32,026 bases of DNA from positions 1 to 32,026 of the forward strand of contig SFOL01000009.1 in assembly GCA_004552385.1 (NCBI GenBank), read 5' to 3'. This document shows positions 7,816 through 16,321 of the stretch, piece after piece. The stretch is from Bacteroidales bacterium (GTDB lineage Bacteria > Bacteroidota > Bacteroidia > Bacteroidales > Marinilabiliaceae). Each line of letters begins with the position of its first letter. Position 1 is the stretch's first letter. The position numbers were made by a program, and so were the translations under genes. The notes below the pieces were generated by a model. It did no database searches. It was not told the origin of the DNA and saw only the letters and a program-made list of their open reading frames with translations.

Positions 7816-9308
7816 TGCCTGTCGAAATCCGTCTTGAAAATACGGTCGGTGCGGACGCTGCTGAATCCCGACTTGTCAGGGTCAAGTGACAGCCATACGA
7901 ACAAAGGCCGGCCTATTATATGATCCTCGGGCACGAAGCCCCAATACCTCGAGTCGGCCGACTTGTGGCGATTGTCGCCCATCATGAAGTAGTAGTCCAT
8001 GGCGAATGTGTAAGACTCTGACTCGACGCCGTCAACATACACTTTCCCCTGCCTGACGTCGAGCGTATGACCCTCGTAGGCCGTTATGGCTCTTTCGTAT
8101 AGCAATGCTGTGGCGGGCGTGAGGGATACGCTCTCTCCCCTTTTGGGAATCCAAAGCGGCCCGAAGTTGTCACGGCTCCACGGGTAGTCAAAGCTGTATG
8201 GGTATACGCTCAGTCCCATAGAGTCCGGCTCCTCGTCCAAAATCTCTATTGATTTTATTTGAGACATCTTTCTTATCGCCTCTGCTTTATCGCGCGTAAG
8301 GGGCAGTATGTACACGGGTCCGCGCCCCGCCATCTGGCGATCCTCATTCGATATCTCCATTTGGCTGAAGAATCTGTCGGGCAGCATTATGCTCGACTCC
8401 ACGCGGTAGCAGTGCTGCACATCGGGGTATTCCTTGATCACCTTGCCGTCAATGCTCACCACGTTATGGCAGATTTTTATGGTGTCTCCAGGCAGTCCCA
8501 CGCAGCGTTTCACGTAGCAGTCGCGCTTGTCCACGGGCCTCCATACTATTTCGCTCAGAGGCGAATTGGGAGTTTTGATGCGTTCGCGCCCGAGCTCGGA
8601 CAGGTAGTGGTTGCGCTCCCATGCGGTCCCAAACTCGTCAATCTTGGATATGTCGCCCCTCTGTAGCGAGTTTATTCCCTGCCCCAGTATTATTGAGTAG
8701 TAGTCCGGGTTTGTCATCTTGAGGCAAACGGTGTCGCCGGCCGGAAAGTTGAACACCACTATGTCGCCGCGCCTTACGCTGTCAGTCCCCGCAAGCCTGT
8801 GGTAGTCCCAGCTCGGCCACTCTATGTAAGACTTGATGTTAAGCCCAGGCAGAGTGTTTTGCACCATGGGCAAGCTCAGCGGAGTATTAGGCATCCGCGG
8901 GCCGTAAGACACCTTGCTCACGAAAAGGTGGTCGCCCACGAGGAGCGACTTCTCAAGCGAAGATGTCGGTATCTGGTAGTTTTGGAAAAGGAAGATGTTC
9001 AACAAGGAAACGGCGATCAACGCGAACACTATGGCGTCCACCCATTCCAATATTTTCGACGGCTTCCGCCCAGGCTTTGGCTTTTTCCAAAATCCCCAAT
9101 TGATGAAGCGCGTAGAGTACAGGTCAAAAACGAGAGGCAGGCCTATCAGCAGCCATGCGTTGCCCGTCCATATTATTATGCCTATGTACAAGGCCGTGAC
9201 CGCGAATGTCAGCAGCCAGTCTATCAGAGTGCAAGCCTCAAGCCTTTGCCTCAACCCTCCTTTTCCCTTTTCTGACTCGTTGTCTGTCATGTTGTTGTTC
9301 GTCTCCAT
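7809..9308 (-). CDS. lepB: Signal peptidase I
   Basis: A 499-residue membrane protease that removes signal peptides on the periplasmic face of the inner membrane. Hydrophobic segments lie at about 28-65 and 88-110. The catalytic serine is Ser117 in IPTSSLEKSLLVGDH and the general base Lys267 in CYVKRCVGLPGDTI. Box E is GDNRHKSADSRYWGFVPEDH (444-463), followed by IIGRPLFVW. It is much longer than the E. coli enzyme (324 residues) because of insertions between the boxes, as is usual in Bacteroidales. ATG at 9306-9308; Met7 is an alternative start. It follows dapB by 10 bp and overlaps the degenerate paralogue by 7 bp. This is an active-looking enzyme, and the only complete LepB in the window. 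Confidence 0.95.
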   Translation of the reverse strand: METNNNMTDNESEKGKGGLRQRLEACTLIDWLLTFAVTALYIGIIIWTGNAWLLIGLPLVFDLYSTRFINWGFWKKPKPGRKPSKILEWVDAIVFALIAVSLLNIFLFQNYQIPTSSLEKSLLVGDHLFVSKVSYGPRMPNTPLSLPMVQNTLPGLNIKSYIEWPSWDYHRLAGTDSVRRGDIVVFNFPAGDTVCLKMTNPDYYSIILGQGINSLQRGDISKIDEFGTAWERNHYLSELGRERIKTPNSPLSEIVWRPVDKRDCYVKRCVGLPGDTIKICHNVVSIDGKVIKEYPDVQHCYRVESSIMLPDRFFSQMEISNEDRQMAGRGPVYILPLTRDKAEAIRKMSQIKSIEILDEEPDSMGLSVYPYSFDYPWSRDNFGPLWIPKRGESVSLTPATALLYERAITAYEGHTLDVRQGKVYVDGVESESYTFAMDYYFMMGDNRHKSADSRYWGFVPEDHIIGRPLFVWLSLDPDKSGFSSVRTDRIFKTDFDRQW

Positions 9309-9318
9309 CGTTTGTCGT

Positions 9319-10080
9319 CTAAAAACCGAGCATGTCCTTCATACCGAAGAAGCCCTTCTTGCCGTTGGTGTACTCTGCGGCCAGCACTACGCCAAGGGCG
9401 AAGCCGCGGCGGCTGTTTGCGCTGTGCTTTATCTCGATGTAGTCGGCCTCTGAGTCATAGCGAATAGTGTGTATGCCCGGCACTTCGCCTTCGCGTATGG
9501 CCGTTATCGGGAGCTTGTCGGCGGGGATCGTCTCGTTGGCCACCACCGTGGGTTTCTCGCCCGCCGTGTAGATGGTGCGGTCCAGCATCCAGCCGTCAAT
9601 GCGGTCCAGGTTGTCCACCACGCCTTCTGCCAGCGTTATCGCCGTGCCGCTTGGCGCGTCGAGTTTGTGTATATGGTGGGTCTCGCTCATCGACGGCCTG
9701 TAGGCGTCAAACTTGTTCATTACCTTGGCCAGATGGCGGTTGAGCTCGAAGAATATGTTCACGCCGAGGCTGAAGTTCGACGAGTAGAAGAACGTGTGCT
9801 CGCCGCCTTTGCACATCTCCTGTATCTCCGGAAGCTTGTCCAGCCATCCGGTCGTGCCGGATACTACCGACTTGCCGCGCTCGAAGCATTTCATGTAGTT
9901 GTCGTAGGCTGCCGCGGGGGCTGTGAACTCGATCACCACGTCGGCGGCCTTGAAGCCCTCGCTGTCAAACGAGCCCGGCAGGTTGATGTCAATCTTCTCC
10001 GTTATCTTGTGTCCGCGGCTAACGGCTATCTCCTCAATGGTCTTGCCCATTTTTCCGTAGCCTATGAGAGCTATGTTCAT
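9319..10080 (-). CDS. dapB: 4-hydroxy-tetrahydrodipicolinate reductase
   Basis: A 253-residue cytoplasmic enzyme of the diaminopimelate/lysine pathway, reducing 4-hydroxy-tetrahydrodipicolinate with NAD(P)H. The Rossmann nucleotide site is IALIGYGKMG (3-12), followed by EFTAPAA and SGTTGWL. The substrate loop reads SETHHIHKLDAPSGTA (132-146) with catalytic His135/His136 and Lys139. The C-terminal part has GEVPGIHTIRYDS and IEIKHSANSRRGFALG. Length is normal for Bacteroidota DapB. It supplies meso-DAP for peptidoglycan and sits directly upstream of lepB (10 bp), 30 bp after the CaCA exchanger stop; the murein hydrolases of the same cluster act on the product polymer. Confidence 0.95.
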   Translation of the reverse strand: MNIALIGYGKMGKTIEEIAVSRGHKITEKIDINLPGSFDSEGFKAADVVIEFTAPAAAYDNYMKCFERGKSVVSGTTGWLDKLPEIQEMCKGGEHTFFYSSNFSLGVNIFFELNRHLAKVMNKFDAYRPSMSETHHIHKLDAPSGTAITLAEGVVDNLDRIDGWMLDRTIYTAGEKPTVVANETIPADKLPITAIREGEVPGIHTIRYDSEADYIEIKHSANSRRGFALGVVLAAEYTNGKKGFFGMKDMLGF

Positions 10081-10110
10081 CGCTATACTATTGATTATGT
10101 GTTCTTTTAC

Positions 10111-11055
10111 TTATATGTTATGAATGATGTAGGCTATGTAGGCCACGTAGGCGGCGAGCATGACGGCGCCCTCCCGTCTCTCCACTTTGTGCTTCGTGGT
10201 GCAGAACGCCCACATGAGCGCCGCGGAAGCCGCCATGACAATCATATCCGTCATGCCTACGCCCGACAGCCGCATTGGCGCGGCCAGGCCGGTCAGGCCG
10301 AGGATCATGAGTATGTTGAATACGCAGCTGCCTATCACGTTGCCTATGGCTATCGCGCTGTTGCCTTTGCGGGCGGCCACAATGCCGGTGGCGAGCTCGG
10401 GCAGCGACGTGCCGCAAGCCACAATCGTCAGGCCTATCACGGCGTCAGACACGCCCATGGCCTTCGCCACGCCAGTCGCCCCGTCAACGAACAGGTCTCC
10501 GCCGACAATCAGGCAGGCGAGGCCCACGATGATCAGCAGGGCCGCTCTCAGCGCGGTCGGAGCTTTCTGCGAATCGCCTTGGCTCTCGTCGGCGTTGTTC
10601 TTGCCCCCCTTCGCAAGCCGAACCGTGTATGTCATGAAGCAAATGAAACCGGCGAACAAGATGCACGCGTCTATGCGGGACACCGTCCCGTCAGCGCAAA
10701 GCGCAACCAGCAGCACCGAGGAGGCCACGGATATCGGCAAATCCTTACGCGTCGTCCCGGTCGATATGGTAAGGGGGGCGGCCAACGCGGCCGCGCCGAC
10801 AATGGCTAAGACGTTGAATATGTTGCTGCCCACCACGTTGCCCACCGCCAAGTCCGGAGTCCCTTTCACCGCTGAGGCGAGGCTCACGAACAACTCCGGG
10901 GCCGATGTGCCCATCGCCACTATCGTGAGACCTATCACTATCTGGGGCACGCCAAACCTGACCGCGACTCCAACCGCTCCTTCCGTCATTTTGTCGGCGC
11001 CCCATATCACGAGGCCTATGCCGACAATCACAAGTAATATGTTTATTGTTATCAT
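10111..11055 (-). CDS. CaCA-family Na+/Ca2+ exchanger (YrbG-like)
   Basis: A 314-residue inner-membrane protein with the two inverted alpha repeats of the cation/Ca2+ antiporter family. Repeat 1 has GTSAPEL (49-55) and GNVVGSNIFN; repeat 2 has GTSLPEL (215-221) and GNVIGSCVFN. The Glu residues in both PEL motifs are the expected ion ligands. A cytoplasmic Lys/Asp-rich loop at about 148-168 separates the halves. It probably exports Ca2+ in exchange for Na+ or H+. I chose the ATG at 11053-11055; a longer frame could begin at a TTG at 11064, but a -7 element at 11078-11085 leaves almost no leader for that. It is the first gene of the seven-gene leftward cluster. Confidence 0.9.
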   Translation of the reverse strand: MITINILLVIVGIGLVIWGADKMTEGAVGVAVRFGVPQIVIGLTIVAMGTSAPELFVSLASAVKGTPDLAVGNVVGSNIFNVLAIVGAAALAAPLTISTGTTRKDLPISVASSVLLVALCADGTVSRIDACILFAGFICFMTYTVRLAKGGKNNADESQGDSQKAPTALRAALLIIVGLACLIVGGDLFVDGATGVAKAMGVSDAVIGLTIVACGTSLPELATGIVAARKGNSAIAIGNVIGSCVFNILMILGLTGLAAPMRLSGVGMTDMIVMAASAALMWAFCTTKHKVERREGAVMLAAYVAYIAYIIHNI

Positions 11056-11077
11056 ACTTCCCAAAACCTATAAAGAA

Positions 11078-11085
11078 CAAATTTA
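11078..11085 (-). promoter_or_regulatory. Putative -7 element for the CaCA-dapB-lepB cluster
   Basis: On the minus strand this reads TAAATTTG, matching TAnnTTTG. Transcription would begin near 11072, giving a leader of roughly 17 nt to the ATG at 11055. No clear -33 element is visible. It faces away from a second -7 element at 11108-11115 serving the GH25 gene; the two are 22 bp apart. Confidence 0.45.
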
Positions 11086-11107
11086 TAAAATATCGTACGT
11101 ATTTCTC

Positions 11108-11115
11108 TATCTTTG
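11108..11115 (+). promoter_or_regulatory. Putative -7 element of the GH25 gene
   Basis: TATCTTTG matches TAnnTTTG. The predicted start of transcription, near 11122, leaves about 11 nt before the ATG at 11133, or about 40 nt before the alternative ATG at 11163. The -33 region has only a weak TTTA at 11082-11085. Confidence 0.45.
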
Positions 11116-11132
11116 CTGAGTTTTATAAACTG

Positions 11133-12008
11133 ATGAAACGTTCACAGCCGACAAAGTCAAACATGCGCCTGAAGCGCAAGAGGCGGGACGCAGCTTCGCT
11201 CAAAAGGTGTGCCCGCGTGGCCGCGACACTCGTCGTGGCGGGGCTTCTGTCCCTGTCTTTCCTTTTCTTCACGGAGACGGGGCGCAGGGTCGGGGCGCGA
11301 ATCCCATATTTCGACAGGCTCTACGCCTGCCTTTTCCTGCATCCCAAGGTGCCATACGCCGACGGCTATGGCATTGACATCAGCCACTTCCAAGGCCCTG
11401 TCGATTGGGCACGGATTGGGCAAATACCATATAACCTGACCACGCGCCGTCAAGGGCGAGACGAGGCTACGGCCTCCGTGTCAATAGGTTTCGTCATGGT
11501 TAAGGCCACGGAGGGCGCAACCCATCTCGATGCCACTTGCGCCGATAACATCAAGGCCGCAAGGCTTGCCGGCTTCCTCGCCGGGGCGTATCACGTCATG
11601 ACGACCAGCGACCCCAATATGCAGGCCGATAATTTCATCGCGAACTCAGGAATCGTAAAAGGGGACATGGCTCCGGTGATTGACCTCGAGGAGAGCATCC
11701 TCGGAGGGAATAACACGGCGAGGGCGCAGAAAGTGCTAAAAGTCCTCGTGTGCAGGCTTGAGACCCATTATGGGACGAAGCCAATAATCTACTGCTCGCA
11801 CAATTTCAGCGCGACGCTCAATTTCGAGAAGGCATACGCCGACTACCCGCTTTGGGTCGCCCGCTACGGATCCGACGTTAAGCCCGAGGCCGCCGACTTC
11901 TGGCAGTTTACTGATGACGGCCGAATACCCGGCGTCAAGGGACCGGTGGACCTTGACGCGTTTTATTGCAAGAGGTTCAAATTGTCCGATCTTGTCGTCA
12001 AAAAATGA
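11133..12008 (+). CDS. Membrane-anchored GH25 lysozyme (N-acetylmuramidase)
   Basis: A 291-residue protein. Residues 1-28 are very basic (RLKRKRR and similar), followed by one hydrophobic segment at about 29-46, then a periplasmic GH25 domain from residue 79. Family motifs are GIDISHFQGPVDW (80-92, Asp82), VMVKATEGATHLD, GAYHVM, PVIDLEES (181-188, catalytic-region Asp184 and Glu186), and YPLWVARYG, ending with WQFTDDGRIPGVKGPVDLDAF (Asp273). The basic residues before the hydrophobic segment and the lack of a clear cleavage site suggest an uncleaved N-in signal anchor. GH25 enzymes cut the MurNAc-GlcNAc bond of peptidoglycan. A longer frame could start at 11046, but a -7 element at 11108 argues for 11133; 11163 is also possible. 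It is divergent from the seven-gene envelope cluster. Confidence 0.9.
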   Translation: MKRSQPTKSNMRLKRKRRDAASLKRCARVAATLVVAGLLSLSFLFFTETGRRVGARIPYFDRLYACLFLHPKVPYADGYGIDISHFQGPVDWARIGQIPYNLTTRRQGRDEATASVSIGFVMVKATEGATHLDATCADNIKAARLAGFLAGAYHVMTTSDPNMQADNFIANSGIVKGDMAPVIDLEESILGGNNTARAQKVLKVLVCRLETHYGTKPIIYCSHNFSATLNFEKAYADYPLWVARYGSDVKPEAADFWQFTDDGRIPGVKGPVDLDAFYCKRFKLSDLVVKK

Positions 12009-12073
12009 CGACTCTTTGGCCGAGTGCGGGTCTCATCGTGAGTGTTCTGCCATTTGGGGCTCTCTTATCATAA

Positions 12074-12116
12074 AAAGCCGCGGCGCGGGAGGATGGACTT
12101 CCAGCGCCGCGGCTTT
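12074..12116. terminator. Bidirectional terminator between the GH25 and PorE-like genes
   Basis: A perfect 13-bp, GC-rich inverted repeat (12074-12086 with 12104-12116) encloses a 17-nt loop. The left side is preceded by A residues and the right arm ends in TTT, so it can serve both convergent genes: GH25 ending at 12008 from the left and the PorE-like gene ending at 12135 from the right. Confidence 0.85.
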
Positions 12117-12134
12117 ATGCTTAAGTTCGGTTCT

Positions 12135-14159
12135 TTACTCTATTATCTTCGCCTCGATGCGTCTGTTCATCTGACGGCCTTCCTCGGTGTCATTAGTGGC
12201 GCACGGCATGGTCAGCCCGTAGCCCTTTATCTCGAACCTGCCGCGGTCCACGCCATGTTGGACGAGGTATTCCACGGTAGACTTGGCCCTGTTCATTGAT
12301 AGGACCTGGTTGTGCTGCGCCGATGCCCTGTTGTCCGTGTGGCCGCTTATCTCGACCCTTATGTCCGGGTTCTCTTTCATAATGCGGACCACAATGTCAA
12401 GCTCCACTTTGCTTTCGGGCTTTATCTCATACTTGTCGGTGTCGAAATATATGTTCCTGAGCGCGATCTTCTTGCCCACCTTCAGCTGCGTCAGGCATGT
12501 GGATTCGCTTGTGAGCGTAATCGGCCCTTGCATTTTGTTCACGTCGTCAACGCTGAATTTCTGTGAGTGGAAGAAGTAGCCTTTAGCGTTTACCGACAGC
12601 AGGTAGTCGGCTGCTCCGGGCAGCGCAAGCGTGAACGATCCGTCGGCCAGGGCGCGGCTGACTCCGATGTTCTTGCCGTCGGGCATCCTGTCGAGGGCTA
12701 TGGTGGCCTCTATGCTGGCTTTCGTGTCGCAGTCTGTTATCACGCCGCGCACGAATGGCACCGGTTTAGGCCTTATGCCAGGGTACAACTCGAACATCTT
12801 GACCTCCCTTTTCCGCCGGCTGTCTATGTCGCGCACAGAGTTGTAATAGCCGGTGCGTCCGTTTGCGGTGACAATGAAGCCCTCGTCGTCGTCAGTCGTG
12901 TTGATCGGGTAGCCTATGTTGACGGGCGTTGTCCACCTCCCTTTTTTCAGACGGCTCACGAAAATGTCTTTGCCGCCCACTCCCGGCCATGTGTCGGACG
13001 AGAAGTAGAGCGTCTTGCCGTCCGGGTGGATGAACGGGTGGCTCTCGTCGCCGTCTGTGTTTATCGAGTCTCCAAGGTTGTACACTTTGCCGAATGTCGG
13101 GACGCCCTGCGCGCTGACTCCTGTTACCCTTGCGCGCATAATGTTGCCCCGCCTGTACATGCTCTTAGCGTCGCCGCGGACGAAGTAGAGCGTCTTGCCG
13201 TCAGCCGAGAAGCAGGGCTGGCTCTCCCATGCGGCGGTGTTGACGGGCCCGCCGATGTTCACCCCCTTGGTCCACCCGCGGGACGTGCGCTGTGAGAAGT
13301 ATATGTCGCATGAGCCCTTTGTGTCATTGTATCCGCACGCGGTGTAGAACATCCACCTGCCGTCTGGCGAGAGCGACTGGGTGCCCTCGTTGAAGTCCGT
13401 GTTTATCCTGAATATCGGCTCCAGTGGTTTCCAACTTTTGGAGACGTCGTCGCGGCGCATGATGTACATGTCCTCCTGCGTCTCGTCATTGTTTATGCGG
13501 CCTATCATAGTAGGGTCTTTGTGGAATGCCACCGTGTCTCGCGGGAGGCGGGACGTCACCACGAGTTCCGTCTCGTCAAGCGATATCGACGGCCAGTAGG
13601 TCTCGAACGGTGTGTCGCGGATGTAGTCCGACGGGTATTGCGGCTCGAAAGGCACGGGGTGGCTCATCATCTCTATTTTGGCGAAGGCGTTTTTCCTCCA
13701 TTGGGGGTCTTCCTTCACGCGCGTGTTGGTCTGTTTGGCATATTTGTCGAACATGTTGAACCACTCCACGGCCTCGTCATACCTGCTTTTCTGGCATAGC
13801 GCGACGGCGCAGTTGTAATACGCTCTCACCCAGTATGTCGAGTCAAGAGCCACCGCCTGCTTTATGCAGTTTATCTGGTTGCCGGGCTGCTTCAGATCCA
13901 TGTAGCATTCCGACGCGGCATAGAGCGCGTCTATGTACTCCGGGTCCCTCTCGATGGCGGCAAGGTACTTTTCCAGCGCGCTTTGCGTGGATTTCAGGTC
14001 ATTGCCATACATGTTCAGCAGGTCGTTGCCCTCTTTGTACAGGGCGTAGGCTTTCTTGTCGTCCGTCGTCCGGTACTTCATCTTCTTGCGTGTGCTTTGC
14101 GCCATTGCCGATGCGCAAATGGCCAGGCACAGCAGCAATACTGCAGTGAGTCTTTTCAT
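12135..14159 (-). CDS. PorE-like outer-membrane-associated protein: TPR, beta-propeller, CRD, OmpA
   Basis: A 674-residue secreted protein. Residues 1-20 are a signal peptide (MKRLTAVLLLCLAICASAMAQ). Residues about 30-165 resemble TPR helices. Residues about 185-450 hold PD40/WD40-like propeller repeats such as SLSPDGRWMFYTA, CFSADGKTLYFVRGD and FIHPDGKTLYFSSDTW. A carboxypeptidase-regulatory-like domain (about 480-550) precedes an OmpA domain (569-674) with SGHTDNRAS and the C-terminal NRRIEAKIIE. This order matches PorE, a peptidoglycan-tethering part of the type IX secretion system of Porphyromonas, but similar proteins occur in Bacteroidales without that system. I chose ATG 14157-14159 because it begins the signal peptide directly; a TTG at 14177 would add six residues. 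It follows recG by 22 bp. Confidence 0.85.
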   Translation of the reverse strand: MKRLTAVLLLCLAICASAMAQSTRKKMKYRTTDDKKAYALYKEGNDLLNMYGNDLKSTQSALEKYLAAIERDPEYIDALYAASECYMDLKQPGNQINCIKQAVALDSTYWVRAYYNCAVALCQKSRYDEAVEWFNMFDKYAKQTNTRVKEDPQWRKNAFAKIEMMSHPVPFEPQYPSDYIRDTPFETYWPSISLDETELVVTSRLPRDTVAFHKDPTMIGRINNDETQEDMYIMRRDDVSKSWKPLEPIFRINTDFNEGTQSLSPDGRWMFYTACGYNDTKGSCDIYFSQRTSRGWTKGVNIGGPVNTAAWESQPCFSADGKTLYFVRGDAKSMYRRGNIMRARVTGVSAQGVPTFGKVYNLGDSINTDGDESHPFIHPDGKTLYFSSDTWPGVGGKDIFVSRLKKGRWTTPVNIGYPINTTDDDEGFIVTANGRTGYYNSVRDIDSRRKREVKMFELYPGIRPKPVPFVRGVITDCDTKASIEATIALDRMPDGKNIGVSRALADGSFTLALPGAADYLLSVNAKGYFFHSQKFSVDDVNKMQGPITLTSESTCLTQLKVGKKIALRNIYFDTDKYEIKPESKVELDIVVRIMKENPDIRVEISGHTDNRASAQHNQVLSMNRAKSTVEYLVQHGVDRGRFEIKGYGLTMPCATNDTEEGRQMNRRIEAKIIE

Positions 14160-14181
14160 AATTGTATTTTTTGGCAATCTA

Positions 14182-16266
14182 TTACGATATCATGCTCCAG
14201 TTTACGCTTGTGCTCTGCAGTTCCATGAGGCGGTTCCTAACCACCGCGCTCTGCGGTCCGCTTAGTGTCGGGTCGTCTTTCAATGTCTCTAAGGCGCAGT
14301 CTCGAGCGAAGCTCAAGATTTGCCCGTCCCTGGCCAGGTCGGCCACTTTTAGCTGGAATGGCACGCCGCTCTGCTGAGTGCCATCTATGTCGCCCGGGCC
14401 GCGCAGCCGCATGTCGGCCTCGGCTATCTCGAATCCGTCGGTCGATGAGCACATTATCTCAATACGCCGCCTCGTGTCGCGTGCCAGCTCGTTTGCCGTC
14501 ATCAGTATGCAGTAGCTTTGCTCCGCGCCTCGGCCCACTCGCCCCCTCAGCTGGTGCAGCTGGCTCAGCCCGAACCGCTCCGCGCTCTCTATGACCATCA
14601 CTGACGCATTTGGAACGTTGACCCCGACCTCTATCACTGTCGTGGCAACCATTATTTGCGCCTCTCCGCTCGAGAATTGCCGCATGGCCTCGTCTTTCTC
14701 TTCGGCCTTCAGTTTGCCGTGGACCATGCACACGCGGTATTCGGGGAAGCACTGGCGTGTGAACTCATAACCCTCCTCCAGGTTCTTATAGTCCATGCGC
14801 TCGCTCTCTTTTATCAGGGGGTAGACAATGTAGGCCTGCCTCCCCTTTTTCAGTTCTGAGCGTATGAAAGCGTTAAGTCTGTTACGTGTGCTGTTGTAGT
14901 AATGTTCCGTCGCCACGGGTTTGCGCCCGGGTGGCATCTCGTCTATGACGCTCACGTCCAGGTCGCCGTATATCGTCATGGCCAATGTCCGCGGAATTGG
15001 CGTGGCGGTCATGACCAGCACGTGGGGCGGGCGCGTGTTCTTGGCCCACAGCTTGGCCCTCTGCTCCACGCCAAACCGGTGCTGCTCGTCTATCACGCAT
15101 AGAGCCAGATCCTTAAATGTCACAGTGGGCTCTATTAGCGCGTGCGTGCCCACCACGATGTCTATTCCGCCATTTGCCAGGCCGGCCAGCACCTCTTTGC
15201 GCGCCTTGCTTTTCACCGATCCCGTCAGCATGGCCACTTTAATGCCCATGCCGCTCAGCTCGCCGGTCAGGCTCTCAAAGTGCTGGTTGGCCAATATCTC
15301 CGTCGGGGCCATCAGGCATGCCTGTTTCCCGTTGCCGGTTACAATCAGCATGCACATAAGCGCCACCAGGGTCTTGCCGCTGCCCACGTCGCCCTGAACA
15401 AGCCTGTTCATCTGTCGGCCGCTTTTCATGTCGGCCCACACTTCGTGAACCACTCTTTTCTGTGCGCCTGTGGGCTCAAATTTCAAGTGTTTGGCGTAGA
15501 ACTCGCTTAAGTGCGCGCCAGGCTTGTCGAGACTGATGCCGTCCGACTTGCGCAGGTTGACGTTCCTGTTGCGCAACAGGGCCAGCTGAACGTAGAACAG
15601 CTCCTCGAATTTCATGCGGAATCGTGCCACCTCAAGCGTCTGCAGGTCCGACGGGTTGTGAATGGTCCACAATGCCTGGGCGCGGCCCATCAGGTTGTGC
15701 CGCCTGGTCAGCTCGGTTGGCAGTGTCTCGGCTATGCCGCCCAAGGTGATGTCGGCAAACACGTTCGCCACGATGCTCTGCATCACCTTGTTCGATATGC
15801 CGGCGCGTCTCATCCCGTCGGTCGAGCTGTATATCGGCATGAGCTTGCCCTCGAACTTCGCACGGTCCGGCTCCCGTTCCATCTCGGGGTGAGCCATGTT
15901 TATGCGCCCGCCAAAGCTGGTAGGCTTGCCGAAAAGGAGGAAGTGGTCCGTCGTGTTTATCTGGTCCGCAACGTAGTTCATCCCCTTGAACCACACAATC
16001 TCTATCGCCCCCGTGCCGTCCGCGAACTGCGCCGTGAGTCTCTTGCGGCTTCCCTCGCCTACGACTTGTTTCGACATGAAGCGGCCGTATATCTGGACGT
16101 AGCTCATGTCCGCCCTCAATTCGGTTATGGCATAAATCTTGCTGCGGTCTACGTATCTGTACGGGTAATACTCAAGCACGTCGGCCTCGGTCATGATGCC
16201 GTCGCGGTTTAGCACCTCCGCGCGTTTAGGCCCTATGCCTTTCACGTATTGTAGTTCCTTGGCCAT
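14182..16266 (-). CDS. recG: ATP-dependent DNA helicase RecG
   Basis: A 694-residue superfamily 2 helicase that remodels stalled replication forks and branch-migrates Holliday junctions. The N-terminal part has a helix-hairpin-helix-like YVKGIGPKRAEVL and an OB-fold wedge domain (about 50-130). Helicase motifs are Walker A GDVGSGKT (292-299), MAPTEILANQH, DEQH (393-396, motif II), MTATPIPRTLA (motif III), and the C-terminal VATTVIEVGVNVP and QLRGRVGRG. The RecG-specific end reads MRLRGPGDIDGTQQSG. The length is normal. ATG at 16264-16266. It is probably cotranscribed with the PorE-like gene downstream and is divergent from the secreted unknown protein. Confidence 0.97.
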   Translation of the reverse strand: MAKELQYVKGIGPKRAEVLNRDGIMTEADVLEYYPYRYVDRSKIYAITELRADMSYVQIYGRFMSKQVVGEGSRKRLTAQFADGTGAIEIVWFKGMNYVADQINTTDHFLLFGKPTSFGGRINMAHPEMEREPDRAKFEGKLMPIYSSTDGMRRAGISNKVMQSIVANVFADITLGGIAETLPTELTRRHNLMGRAQALWTIHNPSDLQTLEVARFRMKFEELFYVQLALLRNRNVNLRKSDGISLDKPGAHLSEFYAKHLKFEPTGAQKRVVHEVWADMKSGRQMNRLVQGDVGSGKTLVALMCMLIVTGNGKQACLMAPTEILANQHFESLTGELSGMGIKVAMLTGSVKSKARKEVLAGLANGGIDIVVGTHALIEPTVTFKDLALCVIDEQHRFGVEQRAKLWAKNTRPPHVLVMTATPIPRTLAMTIYGDLDVSVIDEMPPGRKPVATEHYYNSTRNRLNAFIRSELKKGRQAYIVYPLIKESERMDYKNLEEGYEFTRQCFPEYRVCMVHGKLKAEEKDEAMRQFSSGEAQIMVATTVIEVGVNVPNASVMVIESAERFGLSQLHQLRGRVGRGAEQSYCILMTANELARDTRRRIEIMCSSTDGFEIAEADMRLRGPGDIDGTQQSGVPFQLKVADLARDGQILSFARDCALETLKDDPTLSGPQSAVVRNRLMELQSTSVNWSMIS

Positions 16267-16287
16267 TCGTCAGTCTCTTCGCGACAC

Positions 16288-16319
16288 CTTGGCGGTGCGT
16301 GCGTTTTTTGCTACATTTG
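16288..16319 (+). promoter_or_regulatory. Putative promoter of the secreted unknown gene at 16345
   Basis: The -7 element TACATTTG (16312-16319) matches TAnnTTTG and lies 20 bp after CTTG (16288-16291), three of four matches to the -33 element. Transcription would start near 16326, leaving about 19 nt of leader. This is the best-formed promoter in the window. Confidence 0.55.
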
Positions 16320-16321
16320 TC

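Noticed and set aside
9469..10809. 446-codon open frame antisense to dapB and the CaCA exchanger
   Set aside because: It spans two well-supported genes and is rich in His/Arg/Tyr without any motif.
11046..11132. N-terminal extension of the GH25 gene
   Set aside because: It would overlap the divergent CaCA start and the -7 element at 11108-11115.
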